NCBI GenBank assembly: GCA_019113395.1
Contig: DXHL01000006.1
Location: forward strand, 149,808 to 213,807
Source of the DNA: Candidatus Rikenella faecigallinarum
Lineage (GTDB): Bacteria; Bacteroidota; Bacteroidia; Bacteroidales; Rikenellaceae
DNA: 64,000 nucleotides
Reading direction: 5' to 3'
Below the pieces are notes generated by a model. The model was not told where the DNA came from. It did not search any database and saw only the letters and a list, made by a program, of their open reading frames with translations. Positions 53,483-62,682 of the stretch are shown here, one piece after another. How positions within the stretch are numbered: position 1 is the stretch's first letter; the number at the start of each line of letters is the position of its first letter. The translations under genes were made by a program, and so were the position numbers.

Positions 53483-54235
53483 TCACTTCGGCTGATGCAG
53501 CCAACTTTCGGCCACAACGAGGTCGAACGGAGTGGTAATTTTGAGGTTTTGAGGCGAGCCGTCTGTCAGCACAATGGGCCCCCGCCCCAGCCGCTCCACC
53601 ACCGAGGCATCATCCGTAAAGATTTCGTCGTAGGGTTGTTCGTAGGCCGCGCGGAGCCACTCGCCGCGAAACCCCTGTGGAGTTTGGACGGCTCGGTAGG
53701 CGGAGCGGTCCACCGCCACGCTTTCACTCCCCTGAGGAGAGAGCTGCCGTAACGAGTCGATAACCGGCACGACCGGAACAGCCGTCCCGTACGCAGCGGC
53801 CGTGGTGATGACGCGGGCCAGGGTGGCATCGTCCACCAGCGGGCGCACTCCGTCGTGCACCAAAATCACATCGGCATCGGATGCCGCGGCACGGAGGGCA
53901 TTTTGAACGGAGTGAAAACGGGTTGGGCCGCCCGGGACGGTTTGGTGTGGGATTTGGAAGCGGTGTTGTCGGCAGAGTTCCTCCCAGCGGGTGATGGCAT
54001 CGGGGGGTAGGACGAGCAGGAGGGAGTGATTGGGGTGAGCTGCGTTCGAATTTTCCACAGTGTTATTCACATCCGACGAACACCCCGTTAAAAATCTCCC
54101 GACCCCTTCGGCCAGCCGACGCATCGTACGCATCACAATCGGCTCACCGTCAAGCGGCAGGAACTGTTTGGGCACCGCCGTCCCCATGCGCAGGCCGGAA
54201 CCGGCCGCCACCACGATTGTTAATACAGTGTGCAT
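53483..54235 (-). CDS. ispD: 2-C-methyl-D-erythritol 4-phosphate cytidylyltransferase
   Basis: A 250-residue MEP-pathway (isoprenoid) enzyme. The N-terminal nucleotide-binding loop VVAAGSGLRMGTAVPKQFLPL, GGPTRFHSVQNAL, VLVHDGVRPLV (VILVHDGVRPLV here) and TPQGFR are all present. An extra stretch of roughly 20 residues (about 47-68, FLTGCSSDVNNTVENSNAAHP, in part) sits between the first helix and the next strand and is less GC-rich at DNA level; homologues normally lack it. The ATG at 54233-54235 is the family start. The gene ends at the edge of repeat block D. Confidence 0.94.
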   Translation of the reverse strand: MHTVLTIVVAAGSGLRMGTAVPKQFLPLDGEPIVMRTMRRLAEGVGRFLTGCSSDVNNTVENSNAAHPNHSLLLVLPPDAITRWEELCRQHRFQIPHQTVPGGPTRFHSVQNALRAAASDADVILVHDGVRPLVDDATLARVITTAAAYGTAVPVVPVIDSLRQLSPQGSESVAVDRSAYRAVQTPQGFRGEWLRAAYEQPYDEIFTDDASVVERLGRGPIVLTDGSPQNLKITTPFDLVVAESWLHQPK

Positions 54236-54267
54236 AAGTTGCAATTTCCTCCCAAGATAGACAAAAC

Positions 54268-54300
54268 GAGGCGGTACCTCAACCCAAGAAGTACCGCCTC
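54268..54300 (-). terminator. Terminator after the alpha-2-macroglobulin gene
   Basis: A 10-bp stem GAGGCGGTAC (54268-54277) pairs with 54291-54300, followed on the reverse strand by GTTTTG. It lies 14 bp past the stop codon. Just beyond it TATCTTGG is a near match to a -7 element for ispD. Confidence 0.75.
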
Positions 54301-54314
54301 CCAACAAAACCTCA

Positions 54315-57300
54315 TTACTGCACGCGAACCCGACCCGACGCCGTATTGCCGGCCACCTGTTCGTCATACATCGCCGCGCAACGCACTGCCGGCAACGTAT
54401 AATCCCCCGCATAGGTCGCATTGAGGCGCGTGCGTATCGTCACCGAAGCCCCGGCGGACAACTGTTCGATATAGCTGTCCACGCGGTCGTCACGCACATC
54501 CTGATAGGTGACCCCCGCCGCAAAATCGCCGCTCGGACGTATCTCCCATCCTGAGGCCATCGGCTCGGTCAGCATCAGATTGAAAACAGGTTCCGCCGTC
54601 CGATTGGTGACCGTCACCTCCGAGATAAAGTCCGTACCCTGCTCCAGCGATGCCACCTCGATGGGCTGTCCCGCCTCGTTCAGGTAACGCACCGACACCT
54701 CCAGCCCGTTCATGGCTGCCGCCACCTCACGCCCCGAGGCAATACCCGAGGTCACAGCTCGAATATAGAGCGTACCCTTCGTATGGTTCGTCACGGAGAG
54801 TTTCCCGGCTCCGGGATTATCCCACTCACCGGTCCAGAGCATCTTGCCCGACGAAGCCGCCACCTGTCCGCGCCGTCCGGCTGCACTCCACTCAAAGTCG
54901 AGCGCCGAGCCCTGACCGTTGCGCGTCATGTATTCACCCATGGCTATCATACACCAGGCCGTGGTCTGGGTGCTCATCCACTCGTCGGAAGAGAGTTGTC
55001 GGGCTATGCGTTGAGCCAGCTGCGCCGCTTCGCCCGAGCGACCGAGCAGCGTTTCTCCGAGCAGTTGCACCGCCTCGGCCCGTTCGGTCGAACCGTAGGT
55101 CATCACCCGTTGTGCCAACACCGCTTCTCTGTCGGTCAGCGAATCGGCCGCCAGTTTCGCCTCTGCCACCACCGTCCGTCCCACATCATTCCGCCCGGCC
55201 GCTGCATAGGCCGAAGCCAGCATCCAGCGCGCTTCCCGGGTCATGGCATCACTCTGCCGCAGGCGGTTCATGGCTCCCATTTCCGGTTTTCCGGCCAGCG
55301 CCAGCACGTAAAGTTGGTATGCCTGTATCAGGTTCAGCGGTTCGTTTTCCGACACATTCCACCGCACGGCCGAACTGCGTACGGCAGCCAGCAGACGGTC
55401 ATAGACCCCCGCAGGCATGGAATAGCCGTTATGGCCGGCCACGGTCATAAAGTGCAGCGCATAGACCGAGCCCCAGGCGCTCGGTGAACTTGCCCCCGGC
55501 CAGTAGCCCATGGCACCGTCAGGCGTAGCATATTGCCGATACTTGTTCAGCACCATCATCACCTTGCTTCGTGCCGTGGCCTGTTCGTTGGCCGTGAGGT
55601 CAGCCATCCGCGGCAGGTAGAGCAGCGGGAAGGCCGTGGAGGTAATCTGTTCGATGCACCCGTATGGGTAGGCCGAGAGGTAGGCCAACCGCTGTGCCGC
55701 CCCGATGGGCTGCATCGACGACACTTCGAGCATCAGCCGTTGCGTGCCGGGCATCCCCACCGCCGAGGCCGTTCCGTTCCAAGTTTTTCCGGAAGCCACC
55801 GTATAGCTCTGTCCCTGGATAACGGGCTGTTCGAGCGTCCGTAACGGAATATCCATTCCGTAATGCGAGGTTCGCCCACCGCCCGTGGTGGTCAGCTCAA
55901 TATGCCCGCCAGCCGCATCGGTCGGCACCACATCGTTCACCCGCAGACGGAAGAGCACCACGCGGTCTCCCTTCTCGTTGATGGTCACATTTTTGCGAGC
56001 ATCGCCCACCACCGTAAAGAGCGTTTTGTCCACCGTAATGGTGGTCGCGACCTGTCCGAGTCCATCTTGTGTAGCAATCAGGGTAGCCGGCACCACCACC
56101 TCATCGCCCGGCGCTACGCTGCGCGGAGCCGACCCGAGCACCATCAGCGGTGCCCGCACAGCCACCGATTTGTCGGCCGAGCCCCAGGCCCCGTTTCCGC
56201 TATCCGCCTCGGGAGCCACGGCCACCACCATCACCCGCACCCGACCCATGTAGGCCGGTAATTGCACCTTATGGGTCGCTTTTTGTCCTGCCTTGAGTTG
56301 GAACGTGCCGAGATAGCGCACCACGGGCGGGAAACGATGGACCGAGGCTTTGGCCGCCGGATTGAGGGCGGCATCCCCCCCAATGGCAAACATCTGTTCG
56401 ATGCGGCCGCCATAGGCTCCCAACACGTTGTTATAGATATCCCACGTGGAGACTCCCAGCGCCACTCGGGCATGGAACGCCTCCCAGGGATTGGGCGTAC
56501 GGAAACGGGTGAGGTCCAGCAACCCTTCGTCCACCACGGCCAGCGTATAGGCACAGGACTGTCCGTTCTTTTCCGAGACCACGAGCGACATTTCCGATTC
56601 GGGGAGCACCTCGTCCGGCGCGGCAATCACCATTTCCAGACGGCTTTGCCCCGAGGAGACCTCCATCGGGACAATCCCGTAGAGACGCACGGGCAGGTCG
56701 TTTTTCACCGAGCCGTAGGGCTGAAGCAGCGTCACATTCAAGTAGACGTTGGGCTGCATGTCTGCCGTGACCTCGAACGTGTATTGGGTTTGCCCGTCAT
56801 GGTCGCACTCCACGGGGAAGGTACGCAGCACCCTCGAACCGTTTTCGACCGAGATGATGGCTCGGGCTCCCTGTACGGCAGGGAAGCTGACGGTAGCCTG
56901 TTCACCGACCGTATAGTCGGCCTTGTCGAGCGAGACAGCCAGACGCATCGCCCCACCGCCGTCGTACTGACGGTTGCCGTAGTCGGGCCAGTCCATATAG
57001 ACCAGTACGGCCGATTCGTGTCCGCTCTCGACATCACGTGCCGTCACGTAGTAGGTTCCCCACTCCTCTTTCGGAATGGTGAGTTTGTAGGAGGCACGTC
57101 CGCCGGCTGCCGAGGTTTCGACCTCATCGTGGCGCACGGGAGTCAAGTCACGGTCCGAGACGTAGCGGGCCAGTTCGTTGCGTTCGGCACTCCACCACCA
57201 GTACCAATCGACCTTGTAGACATTCACTTCGACCGTTCGCCGCCCGGCCACCGCACCGTCGGGCGTGACGGTCGCTATGCCGAACGTGTACTCCTTGTCC

Positions 57301-59945
57301 GTATCGAGTCGGTCATCGGCTCCTTCGGGCGGACGGATACCCACATAGGAGGTAAAGGGCGAATAGAGCATCGTTTCGCCTGCGATGCTGGCCTCTCCGG
57401 AGGGATCGAAGAGGCGGGTCGTAATGTTGGCCTGCAGCATACCTCCGGCCCGTTCTCCGCCGTTGAGCACCGCTTCGATACGGGCATCGCCGCGGGCATC
57501 GGTCATCCCCGTAATCGGGGTAGCCCGTTCGGGCGTGAAGGTACGATAGGCGTTATCGAAACGGTAGTCGGGGAAACGGTCGAAGGAGTGCCGCACAGCC
57601 ACAAACTCCGTCTCTATTGTGTAGCGCAGGTCGCCGGCACGGGCTCCGGTGAGCCACTCGCCGTGGAGTGTCGCATCGAGCGGTTCACCCCGCTGGATAT
57701 ATTTTTTCGGAAATTTCAGGTCGATTTTCAGGCGGTTCGGCTTCACAGCTTCGACCCGCAGCCGTTTCGAGAAGGTTGCCCCGCCGACGGTCACCGTCGC
57801 GTTCCACACCCCGGTCGGCGCTCCCGCATCGGTAGCGAGCAGGAAGCTGTATATCCCGCCCGTATTTTGCGTAGCTACCCGCCGCTGATAGAGTTGTCCG
57901 AGCGGCGTGCGCAATTCGACCGTCACGGGATGCTCCTTGGGCAGCGAGCCGCCCGCTGCCACAAAGTTCAGGTAGATGGAGTCACCGGGGCGCCACACCC
58001 CCCGTTCGGTCCAGATAAAGCCCCGCAGCCCCTGCTGCACCTGTTCGCCCGAGACATCGAACGTCGAGGTCGAAAGTTCCGACCCGGCATTCACTTTAAG
58101 GTAGGTGCGTTGTTCATCCTTCGACACCACGGCATAGTAGGGTCGTCCCTTCTCATACCGTACCGCGACCTTTCCATCGCCGTCCGTCACACCCCAGCCG
58201 ACCGATTGTCCCTGGAAGTTGTGCAGTTCGACCCGTGCATCCTTTATCGGCTTCGTGGTGGCGATACTGTGCACCAGGAAGAGCATCTGCGGTTCACTGC
58301 CGGCTTTGGCCACCACGCCAAGGTCACTGACCAGCAGATTACGTTCCACGGTTTTGTTGAAGTAGTAGCTTGGCGTGCAGGGGTCGTTGCGGTCGCGCCA
58401 GCGGTAGTCACTCCAGTCGTACCGGGCACTCATCCAGTAATAGCCCCCTTCGTCGAACTGTTCCTGCATCTGTTGGAAACGCATTTCGTCCTGTCGTTGC
58501 GCCTCCTGGGGGGTGATGCGTTCCGCCATGGGGATACAGGGGAGAGCTGCCATCGAACGGTCGAACGAGAGGACAATGCGGTACATCGCTCCGGGTTCGG
58601 GCTTCACCAGGGCATCCAGGTCGAGCGAATAGGTTGCCCAATGGCGCAGTTTCTGAGTTCCACCGCCATCGAGGAAGATGGTTTTTGTAGCCACGGGTCG
58701 CGCCACCTGCATCAGGTTACCGCTGCTGTGGTCCGAGAGGTCACTCTCCTGAAGGAATTGTCCGACGGAGGCTTCGGGGATGCGGAAGACATCGACCCGC
58801 ACCGCCCGCAGCCCCACAGCCTGGAAGGGGACTCCCTGCCCCTTGGTATCGCCATCGACCAGCGCCGAGACGGGCGGCACCACCGTTCCTCCACCGACAA
58901 ACCGCACGGCAGGAGCGCTGTTTTCAATGACCACAGACTGTTTGAGGGTTTCGCCCAGTGTGGAGCCGTCTTCGGCCCGCACCGACCCTTCGACCAGCAG
59001 TGTCACGGTCGTCGAAGGCTCATCCTCGTCAAGCGACAAGGGGTCGATATAGAGATTGACCACATTCCCCTCAACCTGCCGTACCGTCACCAGACGTTCC
59101 AGACGGATAAGTCCGTCGAGGTCCTGAGCAGGGTCGAGACGCCGCGTAAAACGCACCTCTACGTATTTCTCCGGCTCCGTCACGTACGCCACCGAATGCA
59201 GAGCCAATCCGCTTTCGGCCTTCGGCAGGAGCACTTGCAGGAGTTGCTGTCGGTCGTAGCCCGCTTTTTTGTCTTTGACCGTCAGGGTCAGCTGTTCGTC
59301 CTGTTTCGGGGCCTGAATCCCCGTAATCACAAAGGTATGGGTGCAACGGTCAGCGCTGTGCATCCAGTGCACCGTTCCCCCGTTGAGATGGTCCCAGACC
59401 ACCATCTGCCGAATGCGTGTCGAATCCTCGCCGTCGGCCGTAAAGAGCGTCCCTTCGACCGTAAAGGTCTTGTTCTCTTCGACCGTAAAGGCGGTCAGCT
59501 CAGCCGAGGCTTCAGCCGGCAGGGTCTGGAACGAGAAAGAGAACTCCCGTGCTTCGGGATGAGTCGGCAGCAGCCCTTTGAGGTCCATCCGCACGGTATA
59601 GAGAGTTCCCCGTTCGAAAGCACTCTCGGGGGTAAATATCAGTTTGCGGGCATCCTCAGCCGAAATGCTCCACTGCCCCTTCACGCGGGGTGAGATATCG
59701 AGGTACTTCCCGAGGCGCACGTCCGCCGCCACCGGTTCGGTGAGAGTCACTTCGACGGGTTCGGTGCGTCCGATGGTTCCGGCCGTAAAACTTTCGACCA
59801 ACGAGTTATAGACCAGTTCGACCGGTTTTGTCGAGTTGGTTTGCGAGGCACGCGAGCCGCAAGCCGCTACGGCCACCGCCACCCCCCACAACAACAGACC
59901 GTACATGACGGCACGAGGGATAGCCAAGAGACTCTGTCGTTTCAT
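54315..59945 (-). CDS. Alpha-2-macroglobulin family lipoprotein with thioester motif
   Basis: An 1876-residue lipoprotein; the lipobox VAVAAC puts the lipidated cysteine at residue 29. It has several macroglobulin (MG) beta-sandwich domains, including RGFIWTERGVWRPGDSIYL, and the bait/alpha-2-macroglobulin core. The thioester motif YPYGCIEQ is intact with Cys1430, followed by the helical thioester-domain segments and a C-terminal receptor-like domain. Bacterial versions are thought to trap proteases attacking the envelope, often beside a peptidoglycan polymerase that repairs damage. Here pbpC is directly divergent, the classic pairing. Confidence 0.94.
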   Translation of the reverse strand: MKRQSLLAIPRAVMYGLLLWGVAVAVAACGSRASQTNSTKPVELVYNSLVESFTAGTIGRTEPVEVTLTEPVAADVRLGKYLDISPRVKGQWSISAEDARKLIFTPESAFERGTLYTVRMDLKGLLPTHPEAREFSFSFQTLPAEASAELTAFTVEENKTFTVEGTLFTADGEDSTRIRQMVVWDHLNGGTVHWMHSADRCTHTFVITGIQAPKQDEQLTLTVKDKKAGYDRQQLLQVLLPKAESGLALHSVAYVTEPEKYVEVRFTRRLDPAQDLDGLIRLERLVTVRQVEGNVVNLYIDPLSLDEDEPSTTVTLLVEGSVRAEDGSTLGETLKQSVVIENSAPAVRFVGGGTVVPPVSALVDGDTKGQGVPFQAVGLRAVRVDVFRIPEASVGQFLQESDLSDHSSGNLMQVARPVATKTIFLDGGGTQKLRHWATYSLDLDALVKPEPGAMYRIVLSFDRSMAALPCIPMAERITPQEAQRQDEMRFQQMQEQFDEGGYYWMSARYDWSDYRWRDRNDPCTPSYYFNKTVERNLLVSDLGVVAKAGSEPQMLFLVHSIATTKPIKDARVELHNFQGQSVGWGVTDGDGKVAVRYEKGRPYYAVVSKDEQRTYLKVNAGSELSTSTFDVSGEQVQQGLRGFIWTERGVWRPGDSIYLNFVAAGGSLPKEHPVTVELRTPLGQLYQRRVATQNTGGIYSFLLATDAGAPTGVWNATVTVGGATFSKRLRVEAVKPNRLKIDLKFPKKYIQRGEPLDATLHGEWLTGARAGDLRYTIETEFVAVRHSFDRFPDYRFDNAYRTFTPERATPITGMTDARGDARIEAVLNGGERAGGMLQANITTRLFDPSGEASIAGETMLYSPFTSYVGIRPPEGADDRLDTDKEYTFGIATVTPDGAVAGRRTVEVNVYKVDWYWWWSAERNELARYVSDRDLTPVRHDEVETSAAGGRASYKLTIPKEEWGTYYVTARDVESGHESAVLVYMDWPDYGNRQYDGGGAMRLAVSLDKADYTVGEQATVSFPAVQGARAIISVENGSRVLRTFPVECDHDGQTQYTFEVTADMQPNVYLNVTLLQPYGSVKNDLPVRLYGIVPMEVSSGQSRLEMVIAAPDEVLPESEMSLVVSEKNGQSCAYTLAVVDEGLLDLTRFRTPNPWEAFHARVALGVSTWDIYNNVLGAYGGRIEQMFAIGGDAALNPAAKASVHRFPPVVRYLGTFQLKAGQKATHKVQLPAYMGRVRVMVVAVAPEADSGNGAWGSADKSVAVRAPLMVLGSAPRSVAPGDEVVVPATLIATQDGLGQVATTITVDKTLFTVVGDARKNVTINEKGDRVVLFRLRVNDVVPTDAAGGHIELTTTGGGRTSHYGMDIPLRTLEQPVIQGQSYTVASGKTWNGTASAVGMPGTQRLMLEVSSMQPIGAAQRLAYLSAYPYGCIEQITSTAFPLLYLPRMADLTANEQATARSKVMMVLNKYRQYATPDGAMGYWPGASSPSAWGSVYALHFMTVAGHNGYSMPAGVYDRLLAAVRSSAVRWNVSENEPLNLIQAYQLYVLALAGKPEMGAMNRLRQSDAMTREARWMLASAYAAAGRNDVGRTVVAEAKLAADSLTDREAVLAQRVMTYGSTERAEAVQLLGETLLGRSGEAAQLAQRIARQLSSDEWMSTQTTAWCMIAMGEYMTRNGQGSALDFEWSAAGRRGQVAASSGKMLWTGEWDNPGAGKLSVTNHTKGTLYIRAVTSGIASGREVAAAMNGLEVSVRYLNEAGQPIEVASLEQGTDFISEVTVTNRTAEPVFNLMLTEPMASGWEIRPSGDFAAGVTYQDVRDDRVDSYIEQLSAGASVTIRTRLNATYAGDYTLPAVRCAAMYDEQVAGNTASGRVRVQ

Positions 59946-60017
59946 AATCGGCTGATTTTATGAGCAACTAACAAATTAAGCACACACCCACATTCCATCT
60001 TCCTCACGGGCTTTCTA

Positions 60018-60025
60018 CAAAGGTA
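60018..60025 (-). promoter_or_regulatory. -7 element (TACCTTTG) of the alpha-2-macroglobulin gene
   Basis: An exact TAnnTTTG match on the reverse strand, about 73 bp before the start codon; divergent from the pbpC promoter. Confidence 0.65.
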
Positions 60026-60197
60026 GCAAAATCCGCTCTGGTCCGACCCTCTTCTGTATGAAATCTCCCGTCACATCACATTCCATACATTCAACCCCAC
60101 TCTGTCCGCAAAGAGACAGACCGATTTGTGTAACATTGCAACATCCTTGTTACGGAATACTCCAGCCCCCCGAGCGGTTATTTTATCTGAAAAAACG

Positions 60198-60205
60198 TAC
60201 TTTTG
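60198..60205 (+). promoter_or_regulatory. -7 element (TACTTTTG) of pbpC
   Basis: An exact TAnnTTTG match ending 7 bp before the pbpC ATG, so the mRNA would have almost no leader. Confidence 0.6.
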
Positions 60206-60212
60206 AAGCATC

Positions 60213-62558
60213 ATGTCCGTCACGTCCCGCCATCGTCTCCGAAAGATTTTGCTAAGCCTCATCACGGCGGCTTTGGTAGCGGGCTATGCCCTGATGCTGC
60301 CCCGACAGCTGTTCGATGTGCCCTACTCCACCGTGCTCTATGCCCGTGACGGGGAGTTGCTCCACGCCCGCGTGGCGGCCGACGGACAGTGGCGTTTCCC
60401 GCCCGAAAGCCACCTGCCCGAGAAATACGTGGCAGCCCTCGTGGAGTACGAAGACCACCGTTTTTTTCACCATCCCGGCGTGTCGCTGCCCGCCGTGGTT
60501 CGCGCTGCACTTCAGAACTGGCAGGCAGAGCGTGTGGTAAGCGGCGGTTCGACCCTGACGATGCAGTTGGTGCGCCTGAGCCGCGGCAACCCGCCCCGCA
60601 CCGTTCCCGAAAAGTTGCGGGAGATGGTGACAGCCACCCGCATTGAGTGGAGCTATACCAAAGAGGAGATATTGGCCCTGTATGCCGCCCATGCCCCTTT
60701 CGGGGGAAACGTCGTGGGACTGGAGGCGGCTGCCTGGCGCTATTTCGGCCACAGTCCGGAGGACCTTTCGTGGGCCGAAGCGGCTACCCTGGCCGTGCTG
60801 CCCAACTCTCCCGCGCTGATTCATCCGGGGCGGGGGCGCGAGGCACTGCAGGCCAAGCGCAACCGCCTGCTCGAACGGCTGCTGCGCAACGGAACCCTCG
60901 ATACGCTGGAGTACACGGCCGCACTGATTGAGCCGCTGCCGTCAGCCCCCACCGTCCTTCCCCAGCAGGCGCAGCAACTGGCCGGAGGTCTGCCTGCAGG
61001 CACCCTGCTGCACGCTTCGATAGATGCCGCCCTTCAGGAGCGTGCACAACAGATTGTAGACCATTACGGAGCCGGCCCTTTGGCCGCCAACCGCATCCGT
61101 AACGCTGCAGCCCTGATAGCCGATGTGCAGAGCGGCGAGGTGCTGGCCTACGTGGGGAACATCACGCCGTCGTCGGCCGATGCCGACGACGGCCGCGCGG
61201 TGGACATCGTCCAATCCCGCCGCAGCACGGGCAGCCTGCTGAAACCGTTTCTTTATGCCGCCCTACTGAGCGAGGGGCAAATACTCCCCCACACGCTGGT
61301 ATTCGACACGCCGCTGAACCTCGGCGGCTTCACCCCGACCAATTACGACAAGCAGTTCAGCGGCGTGGTTCCGGCCAGCACGGCCGTGGCGCGGTCCCTG
61401 AACGTACCGACCGTTCGGATGCTGGCACAGTACAACAGCGGCCGTTTCCTGAGCCTGCTGCGGTCGATGGGTCTGACGACCCTCGACCGCAGCGCCGACA
61501 ACTACGGAGCCACACTGGTGCTGGGCGGTGCCGAAGGGACGCTGTGGGAGATGACCGGGCTGTATGCCTCGCTGGCGCGGTCGCTGGAGCGATATAACCG
61601 CGCGGGTGCCTACGCCGCAGGCGACATGCACCCGCTGACCCTCACCCCGACCGACACAGCATCACCCGCAGCACGCTCTTCCTCCCCGACACAAGAGGAC
61701 CTCTGCCCGCTTTCACCTGCTTCGCTGTGGTACATGTTCGAGGCGATGAGCGGCGTCAACCGTCCCGAAGAGGAGGCCGCCTGGCAAGAGTTCAGCACCA
61801 TGAAACAGGTAGCCTGGAAAACAGGGACCAGCTATGGCAACCGCGACGCCTGGGCCATCGGCCTCACTCCGCGGTATGTGGTCGGCGTTTGGGTGGGCAA
61901 TGCTGACGGCGAAGGACGGGCCGCCATGACCGGCGTAGGAAGCGCTGCCCCGATTCTGTTCGACCTCTTTTCGATGCTGCCCTCCGCACCGCAGTGGTTC
62001 GCGGAGCCGTTGGGCGACATGGAGTCTGTGGCCGTCTGCCGCCGCAGCGGCCACCGTGCTACGGAGTGGTGTCGCGCCTCGGGCGACCCGGTCGATACGG
62101 AAGCCATTCCTCGCGCCGGAATGGCTTCCGAGCCCTGTCCCTACCACCGCCCCCTGACCACGGACAGCACCACCCGCAGCTGGTTCATTCTACCCCCTGC
62201 GGCCGAGTATTACTACCGCCAATCGGCCTCGGACTATACCGTGCCCCCTGCGGCTACGGCATTGCGTCCTCTGGAGTTGATTTATCCACACCACAACGCC
62301 ATTCTCTACCTCCCCAAAGGTTTCTCTGCAGGGGGAGAAACGGCGACGGAACGCTTTGTGTTCCGTGCCGCCCACCGCTCCGACAGCGCCACCCTCCACT
62401 GGCACCTCGACAACCGCTACCTCGGCACCACCCGTTCAGCCTCTGCCACAGGACATACGCTGACCGTCGCCCCGTCGGCCGGCGAACACTGGCTGACGGT
62501 GGTCGATGAGGCGGGCAACAGCCAGCGTATCCGCTTCACGGTACTTCCACGACCGTAA
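60213..62558 (+). CDS. pbpC: Penicillin-binding protein 1C
   Basis: A 781-residue bifunctional peptidoglycan synthase. After an N-terminal membrane helix (about 12-30), the GT51 glycosyltransferase shows EYEDHRFFHHPGVS (Glu80) and GGSTLTMQLVRL. The transpeptidase domain has the serine motif SLLK (Ser341-Lys344), SLN (395-397) and KTG (536-538). A C-terminal PBP1C-type beta domain (about 690-781) completes it. The divergent alpha-2-macroglobulin gene suggests a joint role in envelope defence and repair. The start is fixed by the -7 element 7 bp upstream. Confidence 0.96.
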   Translation: MSVTSRHRLRKILLSLITAALVAGYALMLPRQLFDVPYSTVLYARDGELLHARVAADGQWRFPPESHLPEKYVAALVEYEDHRFFHHPGVSLPAVVRAALQNWQAERVVSGGSTLTMQLVRLSRGNPPRTVPEKLREMVTATRIEWSYTKEEILALYAAHAPFGGNVVGLEAAAWRYFGHSPEDLSWAEAATLAVLPNSPALIHPGRGREALQAKRNRLLERLLRNGTLDTLEYTAALIEPLPSAPTVLPQQAQQLAGGLPAGTLLHASIDAALQERAQQIVDHYGAGPLAANRIRNAAALIADVQSGEVLAYVGNITPSSADADDGRAVDIVQSRRSTGSLLKPFLYAALLSEGQILPHTLVFDTPLNLGGFTPTNYDKQFSGVVPASTAVARSLNVPTVRMLAQYNSGRFLSLLRSMGLTTLDRSADNYGATLVLGGAEGTLWEMTGLYASLARSLERYNRAGAYAAGDMHPLTLTPTDTASPAARSSSPTQEDLCPLSPASLWYMFEAMSGVNRPEEEAAWQEFSTMKQVAWKTGTSYGNRDAWAIGLTPRYVVGVWVGNADGEGRAAMTGVGSAAPILFDLFSMLPSAPQWFAEPLGDMESVAVCRRSGHRATEWCRASGDPVDTEAIPRAGMASEPCPYHRPLTTDSTTRSWFILPPAAEYYYRQSASDYTVPPAATALRPLELIYPHHNAILYLPKGFSAGGETATERFVFRAAHRSDSATLHWHLDNRYLGTTRSASATGHTLTVAPSAGEHWLTVVDEAGNSQRIRFTVLPRP

Positions 62559-62656
62559 TCCCCCTGCATCAAACAGATTCCGAAACAGACGGTTTATTCC
62601 CCTAAAATCCCTGAAAAAGTAGAGCACAAGAGGGATAAAGTAACGCCGAAAAGCAT

Positions 62657-62664
62657 TATCTTTG
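62657..62664 (+). promoter_or_regulatory. -7 element (TATCTTTG) of asnA
   Basis: An exact TAnnTTTG match 19 bp before the ATG at 62683. Confidence 0.65.
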
Positions 62665-62682
62665 TCCCTTAAAAACAGACCG

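Noticed and set aside
54051..54071. Two close matches to the DnaA box TTWTNCACA (54051-54059 and 54063-54071), suggesting a replication origin
   Set aside because: They lie inside the ispD coding region, only two are present, and there is no AT-rich unwinding region, dnaA or dnaN nearby.
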